Below, piece by piece: positions 1-5,790 of a DNA stretch of 5,901 bases. Made by a program: the position numbers and the translations under genes. Source of the DNA: Pseudomonadota bacterium (GTDB lineage: Bacteria; Pseudomonadota; Alphaproteobacteria; Rhizobiales; Xanthobacteraceae). Positions within the stretch are counted from its first letter, which is position 1, and each line of letters starts with the position of its first letter. The stretch spans positions 1-5,901 of the forward strand of contig JAEXHR010000391.1 in NCBI GenBank assembly GCA_023449855.1. Reading direction: 5' to 3'. The notes below the pieces were generated by a model, which was not told the DNA's origin, did not search any database, and saw only the letters and a program-made list of their open reading frames with translations.

Positions 1-104
1 CCGCGCGGGCGCGCCCCCCGGGGCGTTGGGGGGGCGCCCCCCACGGTGGTCCGGGAGGCTGATGAAAGCGGACCACGCAACCGGGTCCGTTCCAACTGCG
101 CAGT
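1..104. other. Gene-free left edge with strong GC palindromes
   Basis: No coding region is supported here. Positions 29-42 form a perfect palindrome (GGGGGGC/GCCCCCC). Positions 12-25 form another (CGCCCC, two bases, GGGGCG), and 12-19 can alternatively pair with 29-36. A third inverted repeat, GTGGTCCG at 46-53 with CGGACCAC at 69-76, encloses a 15-base loop. No T-run follows any of them, so they are not classical intrinsic terminators, although they could end transcription of a gene left of the window or fold in a leader RNA. The role is unknown. Confidence 0.5.
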
Positions 105-151
105 CGGTTACAGCAGGCGGCACAAGAAGATTTTGTCGGCCGCTGTAACCG
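105..151. repeat. Inverted repeat of the GTAACC promoter element
   Basis: CGGTTACAGC at 105-114 and GCTGTAACCG at 142-151 are perfect 10-base inverted copies separated by 27 bases. The symmetry continues imperfectly inward (a GGCGG/CGGCC-like stretch, then ACAA and TTGT). The right arm contains the -35 element of the promoter for the gene at 222. The left arm presents the same -35 element facing left. Read leftward it gives GTAACC (111-106), 16 bases, then CGGA (89-86), one mismatch from CGAA. It is either a divergent promoter or an operator; the sequence alone cannot decide. Confidence 0.6.
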
Positions 152-170
152 TCCGCCGATCGCGGTCGAA
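145..170 (+). promoter_or_regulatory. ECF sigma (SigF-type) promoter of bufA2
   Basis: GTAACC at 145-150, a 16-base spacer (151-166) and CGAA at 167-170 exactly match the GTAACC-N16-CGAA arrangement that I recall for Caulobacter SigF promoters. The same arrangement, with matching flanks (CT before the -35, GT before CGAA and A after it), lies upstream of the sigma factor gene in this window. Transcription would start a few bases after 170, leaving a leader of roughly 45 bases that contains the AGGAG ribosome site at 211-215. The placement also argues against using the in-frame ATG at 171 as the start. Confidence 0.85.
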
Positions 171-221
171 ATGCCGGGTGCCAGTCGGCAAAACCTCCAC
201 ACTCTATTTCAGGAGTCACCA

Positions 222-497
222 ATGAAGACTTTCAAGACCGGCGCCGCCATCGCCTCCGCCGCCGCAATGCTCGCCCTGTCGGGCCTCGCCACCACGGCGC
301 CCGCGCATGCCGCCGGCGCGAAGGCCGCCAAGGTGCAGCCCTGCTACGGTGTCAATTCGTGCAAGGGCCAGTCGGACTGCAAGTCGGGCAACCATGACTG
401 CAAGGGCCAGAACGACTGCAAGGGCCAGGGCTTCAAGGATCTCACCACCAAGGCCTGCGCGGCGCAGGGCGGCAGCCTCACCCCGAAGGCCGGCTGA
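222..497 (+). CDS. bufA2: BufA2-family periplasmic bufferin-type metallophore precursor
   Basis: This 91-residue secreted protein probably buffers metal ions, copper in the best-known bufferins, in the periplasm. Residues 2-5 are charged and polar (KTFK), 7-26 form an Ala/Leu-rich hydrophobic segment, and APAHA at 26-30 is a typical signal peptidase I site. The mature part carries six cysteines (41, 47, 53, 60, 66, 79), four of them in repeats of the form CKGQ/CKSG with D or N before C, the hallmark of the BufA2 group. The start at 222 is chosen for AGGAG at 211-215, six bases upstream, and because residues 1-30 then form a complete signal peptide; an in-frame ATG at 171 sits at the promoter edge. 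Family knowledge: bufferins are ribosomal peptides whose cysteines are modified by a BufB (DUF692/MNIO) enzyme with a BufC partner. Neither follows here, because a terminator comes directly after the stop. The SigF-type promoter links it to the sigma/NrsF operon at 3271-4438. The exact metal is inferred. Confidence 0.88.
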   Translation: MKTFKTGAAIASAAAMLALSGLATTAPAHAAGAKAAKVQPCYGVNSCKGQSDCKSGNHDCKGQNDCKGQGFKDLTTKACAAQGGSLTPKAG

Positions 498-507
498 AGC
501 CGATCAT

Positions 508-529
508 CGCTCGAACCCTGGTTCGAGCG
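508..529 (+). repeat. Perfect hairpin just after bufA2
   Basis: CGCTCGAAC at 508-516 pairs perfectly with GTTCGAGCG at 521-529 around a CCTG loop, 11 bases after the stop. No T-run follows, so it is more likely to protect the mRNA 3' end or assist the terminator behind it than to stop transcription alone. Confidence 0.65.
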
Positions 530-540
530 AAATGTACCTC

Positions 541-581
541 GCACCGCCCGTCAGGTCGAACCTGGCGGGCGGCGCATTTTT
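541..581 (+). terminator. Rho-independent terminator of bufA2
   Basis: Positions 544-556 pair with 560-572 (13 pairs, one of them a T-G wobble) around a three-base loop. Beyond one mismatch, 541-542 pair with 574-575. The stem is followed by a run of five T at 577-581. This is a strong intrinsic terminator and separates bufA2 from the convergent gene ending at 665. It implies that bufA2 is transcribed alone. Confidence 0.88.
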
Positions 582-664
582 GACCTTTTAGCCCCCACTA
601 CGCTACTGGCACCCGACGATCGATGGACAAGGGCTGAGGGACGAGCCAGCCCGGCCGCTGGCCT

Positions 665-1033
665 TCAGCTCTGCACGAGTTGGCGCGCAGCCGCTTCGGC
701 GGTGTTTTCGGGCCGCGTGTTGAAGGCGACTGCAGTGTGGACGAGGTTGACCACCATCTCGAACAAGCCGAGGCTCTTGGGCGGCAACCTCAAGCCGCCC
801 CCAACAACCACACAATCGTAAGCCGCGCCGCGGAGCGTCGCCTCTGGCATGGCGTCACCCGCGGCGTCGGGCGTGATCATGCAGGTGTCGCCCTGTCATC
901 CGCGCTCGCGGATCTTTGCGACCGCGACGGCGATGCCGGCGTTGATTTTGTCGGCGTCGAAGCCAGACGGCAACGCCGGGTCCGAGAAATCGACCGTTTC
1001 GGGCCTCTGGCCGACGGACAGGATACGGGCCAT
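665..1033 (-). pseudogene. Small hypothetical protein interrupted by in-frame TGA
   Basis: An ATG at 1033 with AAGGAG (1041-1046) seven bases upstream opens a frame that stops after 45 codons at TGA (896-898). The same frame then continues without another stop to TGA at 665-667, so the whole unit is 122 codons with one internal stop at codon 46. The first part begins MARILSVGQRPETVDFSDP. The second reads as a compact alpha/beta protein, with a hydrophobic strand and glycine turn (YDCVVVGGGLRLPPKS) and an ending AFNTRPENTAEAAARQL. The two halves fit one protein, and I recall similar hypothetical proteins with RGWQ where this one has RG-stop-Q, which suggests a TGG-to-TGA change. The function is unknown. 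It follows the oxidoreductase gene by 30 bases and is probably co-transcribed. A sequencing error, or reinitiation at the ATG at 880, remain possible. Confidence 0.72.
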
Positions 1034-1063
1034 GGGAAGTCTCCTTGAAGGTTCGTTCTGGAC

Positions 1064-1942
1064 TCAGGCTGCCGCCCACGCGGCGGCGGCAGCTTCGGCG
1101 AAATCGCGATACGAACGCGGCGCGTGACCGAGCAGGGTCGCGAGGCGCGCGATCTCGCCGTCCGTGGCGATCGCACCGTCCTGCTGATAGCGACGCATCA
1201 TCAGCCGCATGTCATAGGCGAGCCACGACGGCCCAAAAGATTTCAGCCGCTGTTCCAGCGCATCCAGATCGTTGCCGGCATAGCCGATCGGCCGCCCGAG
1301 CACGTCGCTCCACAGGGCGGAGATCGTCGTGCCGGTGAGCACATCGGGGCCAACCAGTTCATAGGTCTCCTGGGGCAGCGGCGCATCCGCGCGCTCGCGG
1401 CGCAGCAGTTCCTTCGCGGCCGCCTCGCCGATGTCGCGGATATCGACCATCGAAATGCCCTTTCCGCCGATCGGCATCCCGTAGACTCCGCCGCCCAGGA
1501 GCGCGTCCTTCTGCCGCAGGTCGTTCTGGATGAAATAGGCCGGGCGCAGGATCGTGACGGGCAGCCCTGCGGCATGGATCATGCGCTCGAGGGTCATCTT
1601 GCTCGCAAAGTGCGGCACGTCGGCATAGTCCTCGCCCTTGAACACCGACAGATAGACAACGCCCTTCACACCGGCGGCGCGCGCCGCGTCGAGCGTCAGC
1701 ATCGCCTGTGTCAGTTCATCGGGTACGTTCGGCGCGAGCAGAAACAGCGTGGTCACGCCGTGCAGCGCGGCGCGTACGCTCTCGATATCCGAGAGGTCGC
1801 CTCGCACGGCGATGACGCCTGCCGGGAAATGCGCCTTTTCGGGCGTGCGGGTCAGCGCCTGGACTTCGGCGCCGTACCCAACGAGAAATGCCAGCACCTG
1901 CGTACCGATGGTGCCAGTGCTGCCAGTTACCAATATCGTCAT
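1064..1942 (-). CDS. NmrA-family NAD(P)-binding oxidoreductase (atypical SDR)
   Basis: This 292-residue cytosolic protein has the N-terminal Rossmann fold of NmrA/QorB-like atypical short-chain dehydrogenases. Strand MTILVTG leads into the dinucleotide-binding loop GSTGTIG at 7-13. TRT at 31-33 contains an Arg (32) suited to the NADP 2'-phosphate, and RGDL at 47-50 holds the Asp that typically contacts adenine. VVYLSV (95-100), HFASK with Lys115 and ILRPAYFIQN (131-140) are further family landmarks. Length is normal. The start is set by AAGGAG at 1950-1955, seven bases upstream; the open frame extends further but has no support and lies antisense to the LysR gene. Members act as quinone reductases or as redox-sensing regulators, and the substrate cannot be told from sequence. 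The divergent LysR gene is the likely regulator, and the interrupted small gene lies 30 bases downstream. Confidence 0.9.
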   Translation of the reverse strand: MTILVTGSTGTIGTQVLAFLVGYGAEVQALTRTPEKAHFPAGVIAVRGDLSDIESVRAALHGVTTLFLLAPNVPDELTQAMLTLDAARAAGVKGVVYLSVFKGEDYADVPHFASKMTLERMIHAAGLPVTILRPAYFIQNDLRQKDALLGGGVYGMPIGGKGISMVDIRDIGEAAAKELLRRERADAPLPQETYELVGPDVLTGTTISALWSDVLGRPIGYAGNDLDALEQRLKSFGPSWLAYDMRLMMRRYQQDGAIATDGEIARLATLLGHAPRSYRDFAEAAAAAWAAA

Positions 1943-2047
1943 GTCGTATCTCCTTGATCGTCGAGACGACCTCGTTGTCACTGGATGCAAGATAGACGTT
2001 CCGAATGAGCGAAGAAGATGGCATGATCGGGACATATCGTCTCGATA
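1943..2047. promoter_or_regulatory. Divergent control region with LysR-type site
   Basis: This 105-base gap separates the oxidoreductase start from the LysR start. TATCG-TCT-CGATA at 2035-2047 is a perfect interrupted palindrome that also fits the T-N11-A rule for LysR-family binding sites, and it abuts the ATG at 2048. TCGTC-GA-GACGA at 1958-1969 is a second palindrome near the oxidoreductase start, and TCGAGACGA (1961-1969) is the exact inverse of TCGTCTCGA (2037-2045). Two related half-sites at either end of the gap would suit control of both genes by the LysR protein. I see no convincing -35/-10 pair. Confidence 0.55.
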
Positions 2048-2929
2048 ATGGAACATCCTATGGACCTCGCGGCTCTTGCTGACTTCAACCTTGTCGCCTT
2101 GCATGGCGGCTTCGGTCTCGCCAGTCGGGCGGCGCAGCGCCCCAAGGCAACGCTGTCGCGCAAGGTCGCCGAGTTGGAAGCCTATCTGGGCGTTCGATTG
2201 ATCGACCGCGGCTCGCGGGCGCTGCGCCTCACGCCGGAGGGACGCGCGCTGCACGACCGCACCCAAGGCCCGCTCGCCGAGATCGGCGAGGCCGAGCAGG
2301 CGGTCTCCTCGGGCGCGTCCGTGCCACGCGGGACGCTCCGGATCAGCGCCCCGATCGTGTTCGCGCATGTCATGCTGCCGCGCGTCGCCGCCGATTTTGT
2401 TCAGGCCTATCCGCACGTCGCGCTCGAGATCGTCGCAGAAGATCGCAAGGTCGATCCGGTCGAGGACAATTACGATCTGGTAATCCGCATCAACCCGGAT
2501 CCTGACGAGCGTCTGGTCGGGAGACGGATCCTCGAAGATGAACGCCTTTTGGTAGCATCGCCAGAGGTGCCAAACGCATTCCTGATTGATCAAGCAGGCG
2601 CCGACTTCGCAGTAGCTGCGGTAGGGCATATTGCTACGTCCGCCGACGCGGTCTGGCGGATCAGGACTGACCAGGGTGTGCGCGAGTTCTGCCCGCAGAT
2701 GCGGTTGCGATTCTCTTCCTTCCTGATGGTGCAGGATGCGGTGCTCGCGGGCGCGGGCGTGGCCCTCATGCCGAAACTGTTGGTGACGCAGAACATCGCT
2801 ACGGGCAGGCTGGTCGCTTGGGGAGTCGACGACGGACCGAAGGTTGAAATCTGGGCACTCCAAAACTCTCGCCGCCTGTCGAGTTCCAAGATCCGCGCCT
2901 TTCTCGATGTCCTGACGTCGATCGCATAG
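2048..2929 (+). CDS. LysR-family transcriptional regulator
   Basis: This 293-residue DNA-binding regulator has a winged helix-turn-helix at about residues 5-64: a DLAALADFNLV helix, then ASRAAQRPKATLSRKVAELE as the HTH, then LGVRLIDRGSRALRLTPEG as the wing. A linker helix follows, and from about 94 (GTLRISAP) a periplasmic-binding-like effector domain runs to the end. That domain includes the VLAGAGVALMPKLLV segment and a C-terminal WALQNSRRLSSSKIRAFLD helix. Length is normal. The start is uncertain: 2048 is used as the longest, but Met5 at 2060 begins the conserved family N-terminus (MDLAALADF), and neither start has a clear ribosome site. It is divergent from the NmrA-type oxidoreductase, an arrangement in which LysR regulators commonly control the neighbour and themselves. 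The effector is unknown. Confidence 0.92.
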   Translation: MEHPMDLAALADFNLVALHGGFGLASRAAQRPKATLSRKVAELEAYLGVRLIDRGSRALRLTPEGRALHDRTQGPLAEIGEAEQAVSSGASVPRGTLRISAPIVFAHVMLPRVAADFVQAYPHVALEIVAEDRKVDPVEDNYDLVIRINPDPDERLVGRRILEDERLLVASPEVPNAFLIDQAGADFAVAAVGHIATSADAVWRIRTDQGVREFCPQMRLRFSSFLMVQDAVLAGAGVALMPKLLVTQNIATGRLVAWGVDDGPKVEIWALQNSRRLSSSKIRAFLDVLTSIA

Positions 2930-3270
2930 GCGGATAAGCCCGGTTTCTGGCACCCACCGGACGCCCCGAAACCGCAACGAGTGGGCGCTATCCAACCGGC
3001 AGCTTCGCGGCGCGGCGACGATCGCGCTTGTCAGACCGAGACGTTCGCGCCGGCACAGATGAACGTCCTGGTCAGGTCGCGAGCCGTCGGCGGGCGCAGC
3101 CGGGCCGGACGGCCCGCCGTAGGCCCTTGTGTCGCCAAAACCGGTCTGGGCGGAATCCACCAAACCCGGTCCTTCCCATCAGGTCGATGGTGATGGCCCG
3201 CCTCTGGCGGAAATTCAAACTGGCCCGCTACCTTCCGGCCCAGTTTCTGGCAAATAGACCGCTCCGGATG
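2930..3270. other. Gene-free stretch between the LysR gene and nrsF
   Basis: I find no coding sequence that I can support in this 341-base convergent region. It holds several inverted repeats. CGGTTTC at 2941-2947 with GAAACCG at 2968-2974 could act as a weak stop for the LysR transcript. CGGCGGGC at 3088-3095 with GCCCGCCG at 3112-3119 encloses a 16-base loop. A third hairpin, at 3217-3246, is listed separately. Short open frames on both strands show no recognisable protein. It could contain decayed coding DNA. Confidence 0.5.
3217..3246 (-). terminator. Possible terminator of the sigma-nrsF operon
   Basis: Read on the minus strand, AAACTGG (3246-3240) pairs with CCAGTTT (3223-3217). A CC/GG extension is possible past a one-base bulge, and the T-rich GAATTT follows. 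It lies about 25 bases past the nrsF stop. The stem is modest and the tail is interrupted, so this is a weak candidate. Confidence 0.4.
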
Positions 3271-3912
3271 TTACCAGCGGGCAACCCGCGGCAATATCAA
3301 CCGAGCAAGGCCGACAACGATAGCGCAGCCCAAGCAATACCACACGACGATATAGAACGGATCGTCGCTGGGGCAGTGAAATGCGAACACGAATGCACCC
3401 CATGTCGCTGCTCCGGCGCCGGCTGCCAAAGCGCTCCCCGATCCATCGGTTGGAGCGCCCGACCGCATGAGGATCCCCAAGGCGATCAACGGAGGTATTG
3501 AGAGAGCCGTCATCGTCGCGAGACACTCGACGCCCATCTGCCAACTTAGCCGGTCAAGCAGTACCTGCAGGCCCGCGCTGCTGAGGTCGATAACCCACCC
3601 GAGAAGCAAAGTAACGACAGCGAGCGTGGCCCAAAGACGCAGCCCCCGGCGTGGCGATGCCGAAGGCTCGAACGACTGGATCGCCACGAACGTGCCTGTG
3701 ATTGCCAGGATGGCGAGCGAACCCAGCTTCCACCAGAACGCGGTAACGCTCATTGCCGCACCGATGTCCGGACGCATCGTGCCTAGCGCCAGAAACGCGG
3801 CGAGTTCGATCGCGGCAAGGCCAAACAAACAAGCCCCTTGCCGGAGCGGATTCCGGCGCCGGACGGGCCGTAATTCTCCAACCAGCGTCTCGATTAACGA
3901 TTCATTCGACAT
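3271..3912 (-). CDS. nrsF: NrsF-family (DUF1109) membrane anti-sigma factor
   Basis: This 213-residue inner-membrane protein most likely holds the ECF sigma factor encoded just upstream inactive until stress. After a short charged N-terminus (1-25), six hydrophobic segments can be seen, at about 27-45, 57-78, 93-110, 127-148, 161-178 and 188-207. The segment FAFHCPSDDPFYIVVWYC (176-193) is the strongest DUF1109/NrsF signature. Cys130 and Cys180 are well placed to correspond to the two conserved cysteines that I recall as needed for metal sensing in the Caulobacter SigF partner; Cys28, Cys193 and Cys196 are additional. The ATG at 3912 overlaps the end of the sigma gene by 11 bases, which implies translational coupling and 1:1 supply. 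Length is normal for the family. The inducing signal, probably heavy metals or oxidants, is inferred. Confidence 0.9.
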   Translation of the reverse strand: MSNESLIETLVGELRPVRRRNPLRQGACLFGLAAIELAAFLALGTMRPDIGAAMSVTAFWWKLGSLAILAITGTFVAIQSFEPSASPRRGLRLWATLAVVTLLLGWVIDLSSAGLQVLLDRLSWQMGVECLATMTALSIPPLIALGILMRSGAPTDGSGSALAAGAGAATWGAFVFAFHCPSDDPFYIVVWYCLGCAIVVGLARLILPRVARW

Positions 3913-4438
3913 CGGCCTGCTTCTGAACCATGGCCGCTAGACGCGCCAGTCCCCGGTGGATATTCACCTTGATGAGCGACCCTGACTGCCCGGTCTTTGC
4001 CGACGCTTCCTCGACCGAATATCCTTCGATCTTTACAAGCCGGATCGCTTCGGCCTGGGCCGGCTTGAGCTCGCCGAGTAGTTCCCCGAGGACCACCGAA
4101 CTCGTCACCGCGCTCTCATGATCCCCTACGGCTATCTCCTCGGGGAGTTCCTCGGTCGCCGATCGTCCCATCGCCCGCAAACGATCGATCCACTTGTAGC
4201 GGGCTACTGCGATCAGCCAGGGTTTGAAGGGGCGTTCCGGATCATATGTGTGCCGCTTCTCATGAATCGCGATGAGTGTATCCTGCACTGCGTCTTCGAC
4301 AAATGCTGGCGGTAGCCGCCGTGCATAAAAGCGATTAAGCCACCGGCGGAGTTCATCAAGCAACTGCCGGTATGCCGCGGCCTGCCCCTCCTGGGCTGCG
4401 GCCATCAGGCGGCCCCACTCATTTTCGGCAATCCTCAT
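3902..4438 (-). CDS. sigF: ECF RNA polymerase sigma factor, SigF-like
   Basis: This 178-residue alternative sigma factor directs RNA polymerase to stress promoters. Region 2 spans about 20-90: FVEDAVQDTLIAIHEKR forms the core-binding and melting helices, and the PFKPWLIAVARYKWIDRLR helix recognises the -10. Region 4 spans about 115-171, with the helix-turn-helix YSVEEASAKTGQSGSLIKVN followed by IHRGLARL, which reads the -35. Length is typical of ECF factors. The start at 4438 is preferred because the conserved N-terminus (ENEWGRLMAAAQEG) begins there and because the promoter at 4520-4545 lies inside the longer open frame, which reaches 4612. The ribosome site is poor (GGGG a few bases upstream). 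It overlaps nrsF by 11 bases. The exact promoter match indicates autoregulation and control of bufA2. The symbol is assigned by analogy with the Caulobacter sigF-nrsF pair. Confidence 0.9.
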   Translation of the reverse strand: MRIAENEWGRLMAAAQEGQAAAYRQLLDELRRWLNRFYARRLPPAFVEDAVQDTLIAIHEKRHTYDPERPFKPWLIAVARYKWIDRLRAMGRSATEELPEEIAVGDHESAVTSSVVLGELLGELKPAQAEAIRLVKIEGYSVEEASAKTGQSGSLIKVNIHRGLARLAAMVQKQADVE

Positions 4439-4519
4439 CGACCCCGCCACCCTGAGGCTGATGACTTCAGCTTCATGCCTCGGACGCGCCTGGGGAGTCG
4501 GGTACCGCACGAAGCGTGT

Positions 4520-4545
4520 TTCGACGCAGATCGCGATCCGGTTAC
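4520..4545 (-). promoter_or_regulatory. Autoregulated ECF promoter of the sigF-nrsF operon
   Basis: On the minus strand GTAACC (4545-4540), a 16-base spacer (4539-4524) and CGAA (4523-4520) reproduce the bufA2 promoter exactly in both boxes and in spacing. The leader to the ATG at 4438 would be about 75 bases. It lies 70 bases past the AraC gene stop on the same strand, so read-through from AraC is possible. Eight-base inverted copies GGTACCGC (4501-4508) and GCGGTACC (4563-4570) flank it. Confidence 0.85.
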
Positions 4546-4615
4546 AGGTCTCCCCATATTTGGCGGTACCGAGTGATACAGCCCTTTCATGCCACCGGTC
4601 GCCACAGTGCAACGC

Positions 4616-5554
4616 TCACGCATCGGCCAGTTCCTTGATCGGATTATCGCGGCGCATGCGGCTCGGATCGACGCCAAAGGTGTTTCGGAACGCGCGGCTA
4701 AAGTGGCTTCGACTTGCAAAACCAACCTGTGCGGCGATCGTCGCAACCGGCAGTTCGGTCGACATCAGCAAATCTCGCGCTTTCGTAAGGCGGGTGCGCG
4801 CAACGAACTCCATCGGCGGCAATCCGATTGTCGCGGCGAAGACCTTCGCGAACTTCGACCTGCTCATTCCCGCGGTTCGGGCGAGGTCGTTCAGGGTATG
4901 ATTTGCCGACGGCGTCTCAACGACCGTTGCAAGAGCGCGCGCGAGCGACGGCCGCTCGAAAAGGCCCGGAAGAACCCGTTCCGAACCGTTGTGCTCCGCG
5001 TAGCGTCGAAGCGCCTTCACCAGGCAGGCCTTCATCAGCGATCCGACAAGCGCTCTTGACCCCAGCGAGGTCACATTAATCTCGCGAAGGATTTCTCCGA
5101 AGGCGACATGCACCATCGAATCGCCCGATAGATCGCAGCAGATCGGCACCTCAAGGCCGTCGAACGGTCCGAAGGAGCCCCCCACATCGGCCTTAATTTG
5201 TCCGCACGCGACCAGTACGGTGCCGGGTGCGCCGCGCCTTGCGTCAAACAGCAGTAAGCCATCGGGTCGCGTGCTGCAGGTTTCTGCTGGCGTGAATAAC
5301 TGCGACGCAGTTGGTGAGCCCCCCATGACCTGTCTAACGTTGGGTGGGACCAAAACCACACTGCCCGGCGCGAATGCGGCAGCTGGATCGCTGGCGAGGG
5401 TAAGATACAAGGTTCCGGAAAGCACGAAGTGGATCTCGATCTCGTCCAACGGCAGAATCTCGATCGCGGAATCGGACGCGAATTCGCACACCGCGAATTC
5501 CTTCACGTCAACCGCCAGGGCGGCGAGAATCTGGTCTATGGCCGTATCACTCAT
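4616..5554 (-). CDS. AraC-family transcriptional regulator with cupin sensor domain
   Basis: This 312-residue regulator has an N-terminal cupin-like domain (about 1-170) of the type found in AraC proteins with a Cupin_6 or AraC-binding domain. The strands IEIHFVLSGTLYLTL (39-53) and FAPGSVVLVPPN (61-72) form the barrel. The C-terminal AraC DNA-binding domain holds two helix-turn-helix units: LNDLARTAGMSRSKFAKVFA (221-240), and VATIAAQVGFASRSHFSRAF (270-289) followed by NTFGVDPSRMRR (291-302). The open frame extends to an ATG at 5686. The start at 5554 (MSDTAIDQIL) is chosen because family similarity begins there and the 44-residue extension is Cys/Arg-rich and unlike the family; no strong ribosome site is seen at either. 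The ligand is unknown. It stands alone upstream of the sigma operon on the same strand, and no clear target is visible beside it. Confidence 0.88.
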   Translation of the reverse strand: MSDTAIDQILAALAVDVKEFAVCEFASDSAIEILPLDEIEIHFVLSGTLYLTLASDPAAAFAPGSVVLVPPNVRQVMGGSPTASQLFTPAETCSTRPDGLLLFDARRGAPGTVLVACGQIKADVGGSFGPFDGLEVPICCDLSGDSMVHVAFGEILREINVTSLGSRALVGSLMKACLVKALRRYAEHNGSERVLPGLFERPSLARALATVVETPSANHTLNDLARTAGMSRSKFAKVFAATIGLPPMEFVARTRLTKARDLLMSTELPVATIAAQVGFASRSHFSRAFRNTFGVDPSRMRRDNPIKELADA

Positions 5555-5790
5555 GAGACGGCGAACAGTGTGCTCTTTCGTCGTTGCAATTCCAGACGAT
5601 TCGCAACGCGCCCAAAAATAAGGACGATCCGACACCCGGCAGGACAATATGCGACACCTGTCCCAGCAATCGCAGGTTTCATGCACCGGAACGTCGTGAC
5701 GGGCTTTCTAATCAGGACCATGCGACGATCAGATCCTACGCCCGGTTGATCGCCGAAACACTTCGCTCGCTCCAAAACGGGGAGGGCCAT
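5555..5790. other. Intergenic region upstream of the AraC gene
   Basis: This 236-base stretch contains open frames on both strands but none with a recognisable product or convincing start. It should hold the promoter for the leftward AraC gene, and perhaps one for a rightward gene starting at 5791, but I see no clear -35/-10 pair or operator palindrome. Confidence 0.4.

Noticed and set aside
54..76. CTGATGA followed by GAAAG resembling a hammerhead ribozyme core
   Set aside because: There is no stem II between CTGATGA and the GAAA, and no matching cleavage site and stem arrangement is visible.
171..221. Longer BufA2 start at 171
   Set aside because: The ATG touches the promoter -10 box and would add 17 residues before a complete signal peptide; AGGAG fits the ATG at 222.
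1124..1957. 277-codon plus-strand open frame across the oxidoreductase
   Set aside because: It lies antisense to a clear NmrA-family protein, has no recognisable domain and is rich in Arg/His/Gln, as expected of a high-GC shadow frame.
1943..3163. Extension of the oxidoreductase frame to a 699-residue protein
   Set aside because: The extra 400 residues are antisense to the LysR gene and have no domain, while a strong ribosome site and the canonical Rossmann start sit at 1942.
2943..3252. GTTTCTGGCA direct repeat as a target-site duplication around a small mobile element
   Set aside because: The ends of the enclosed 290 bases are not inverted repeats of each other and no transposase remnant is visible; a 10-base repeat can arise by chance.
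4439..4612. Longer sigma factor start at 4612
   Set aside because: The extension would contain the GTAACC-N16-CGAA promoter, and its residues do not resemble an ECF N-terminus.
4461..5079. Plus-strand open frames of 83-156 codons across the AraC gene
   Set aside because: They are shadows of a well-supported AraC-family protein, with no domains and no ribosome sites.
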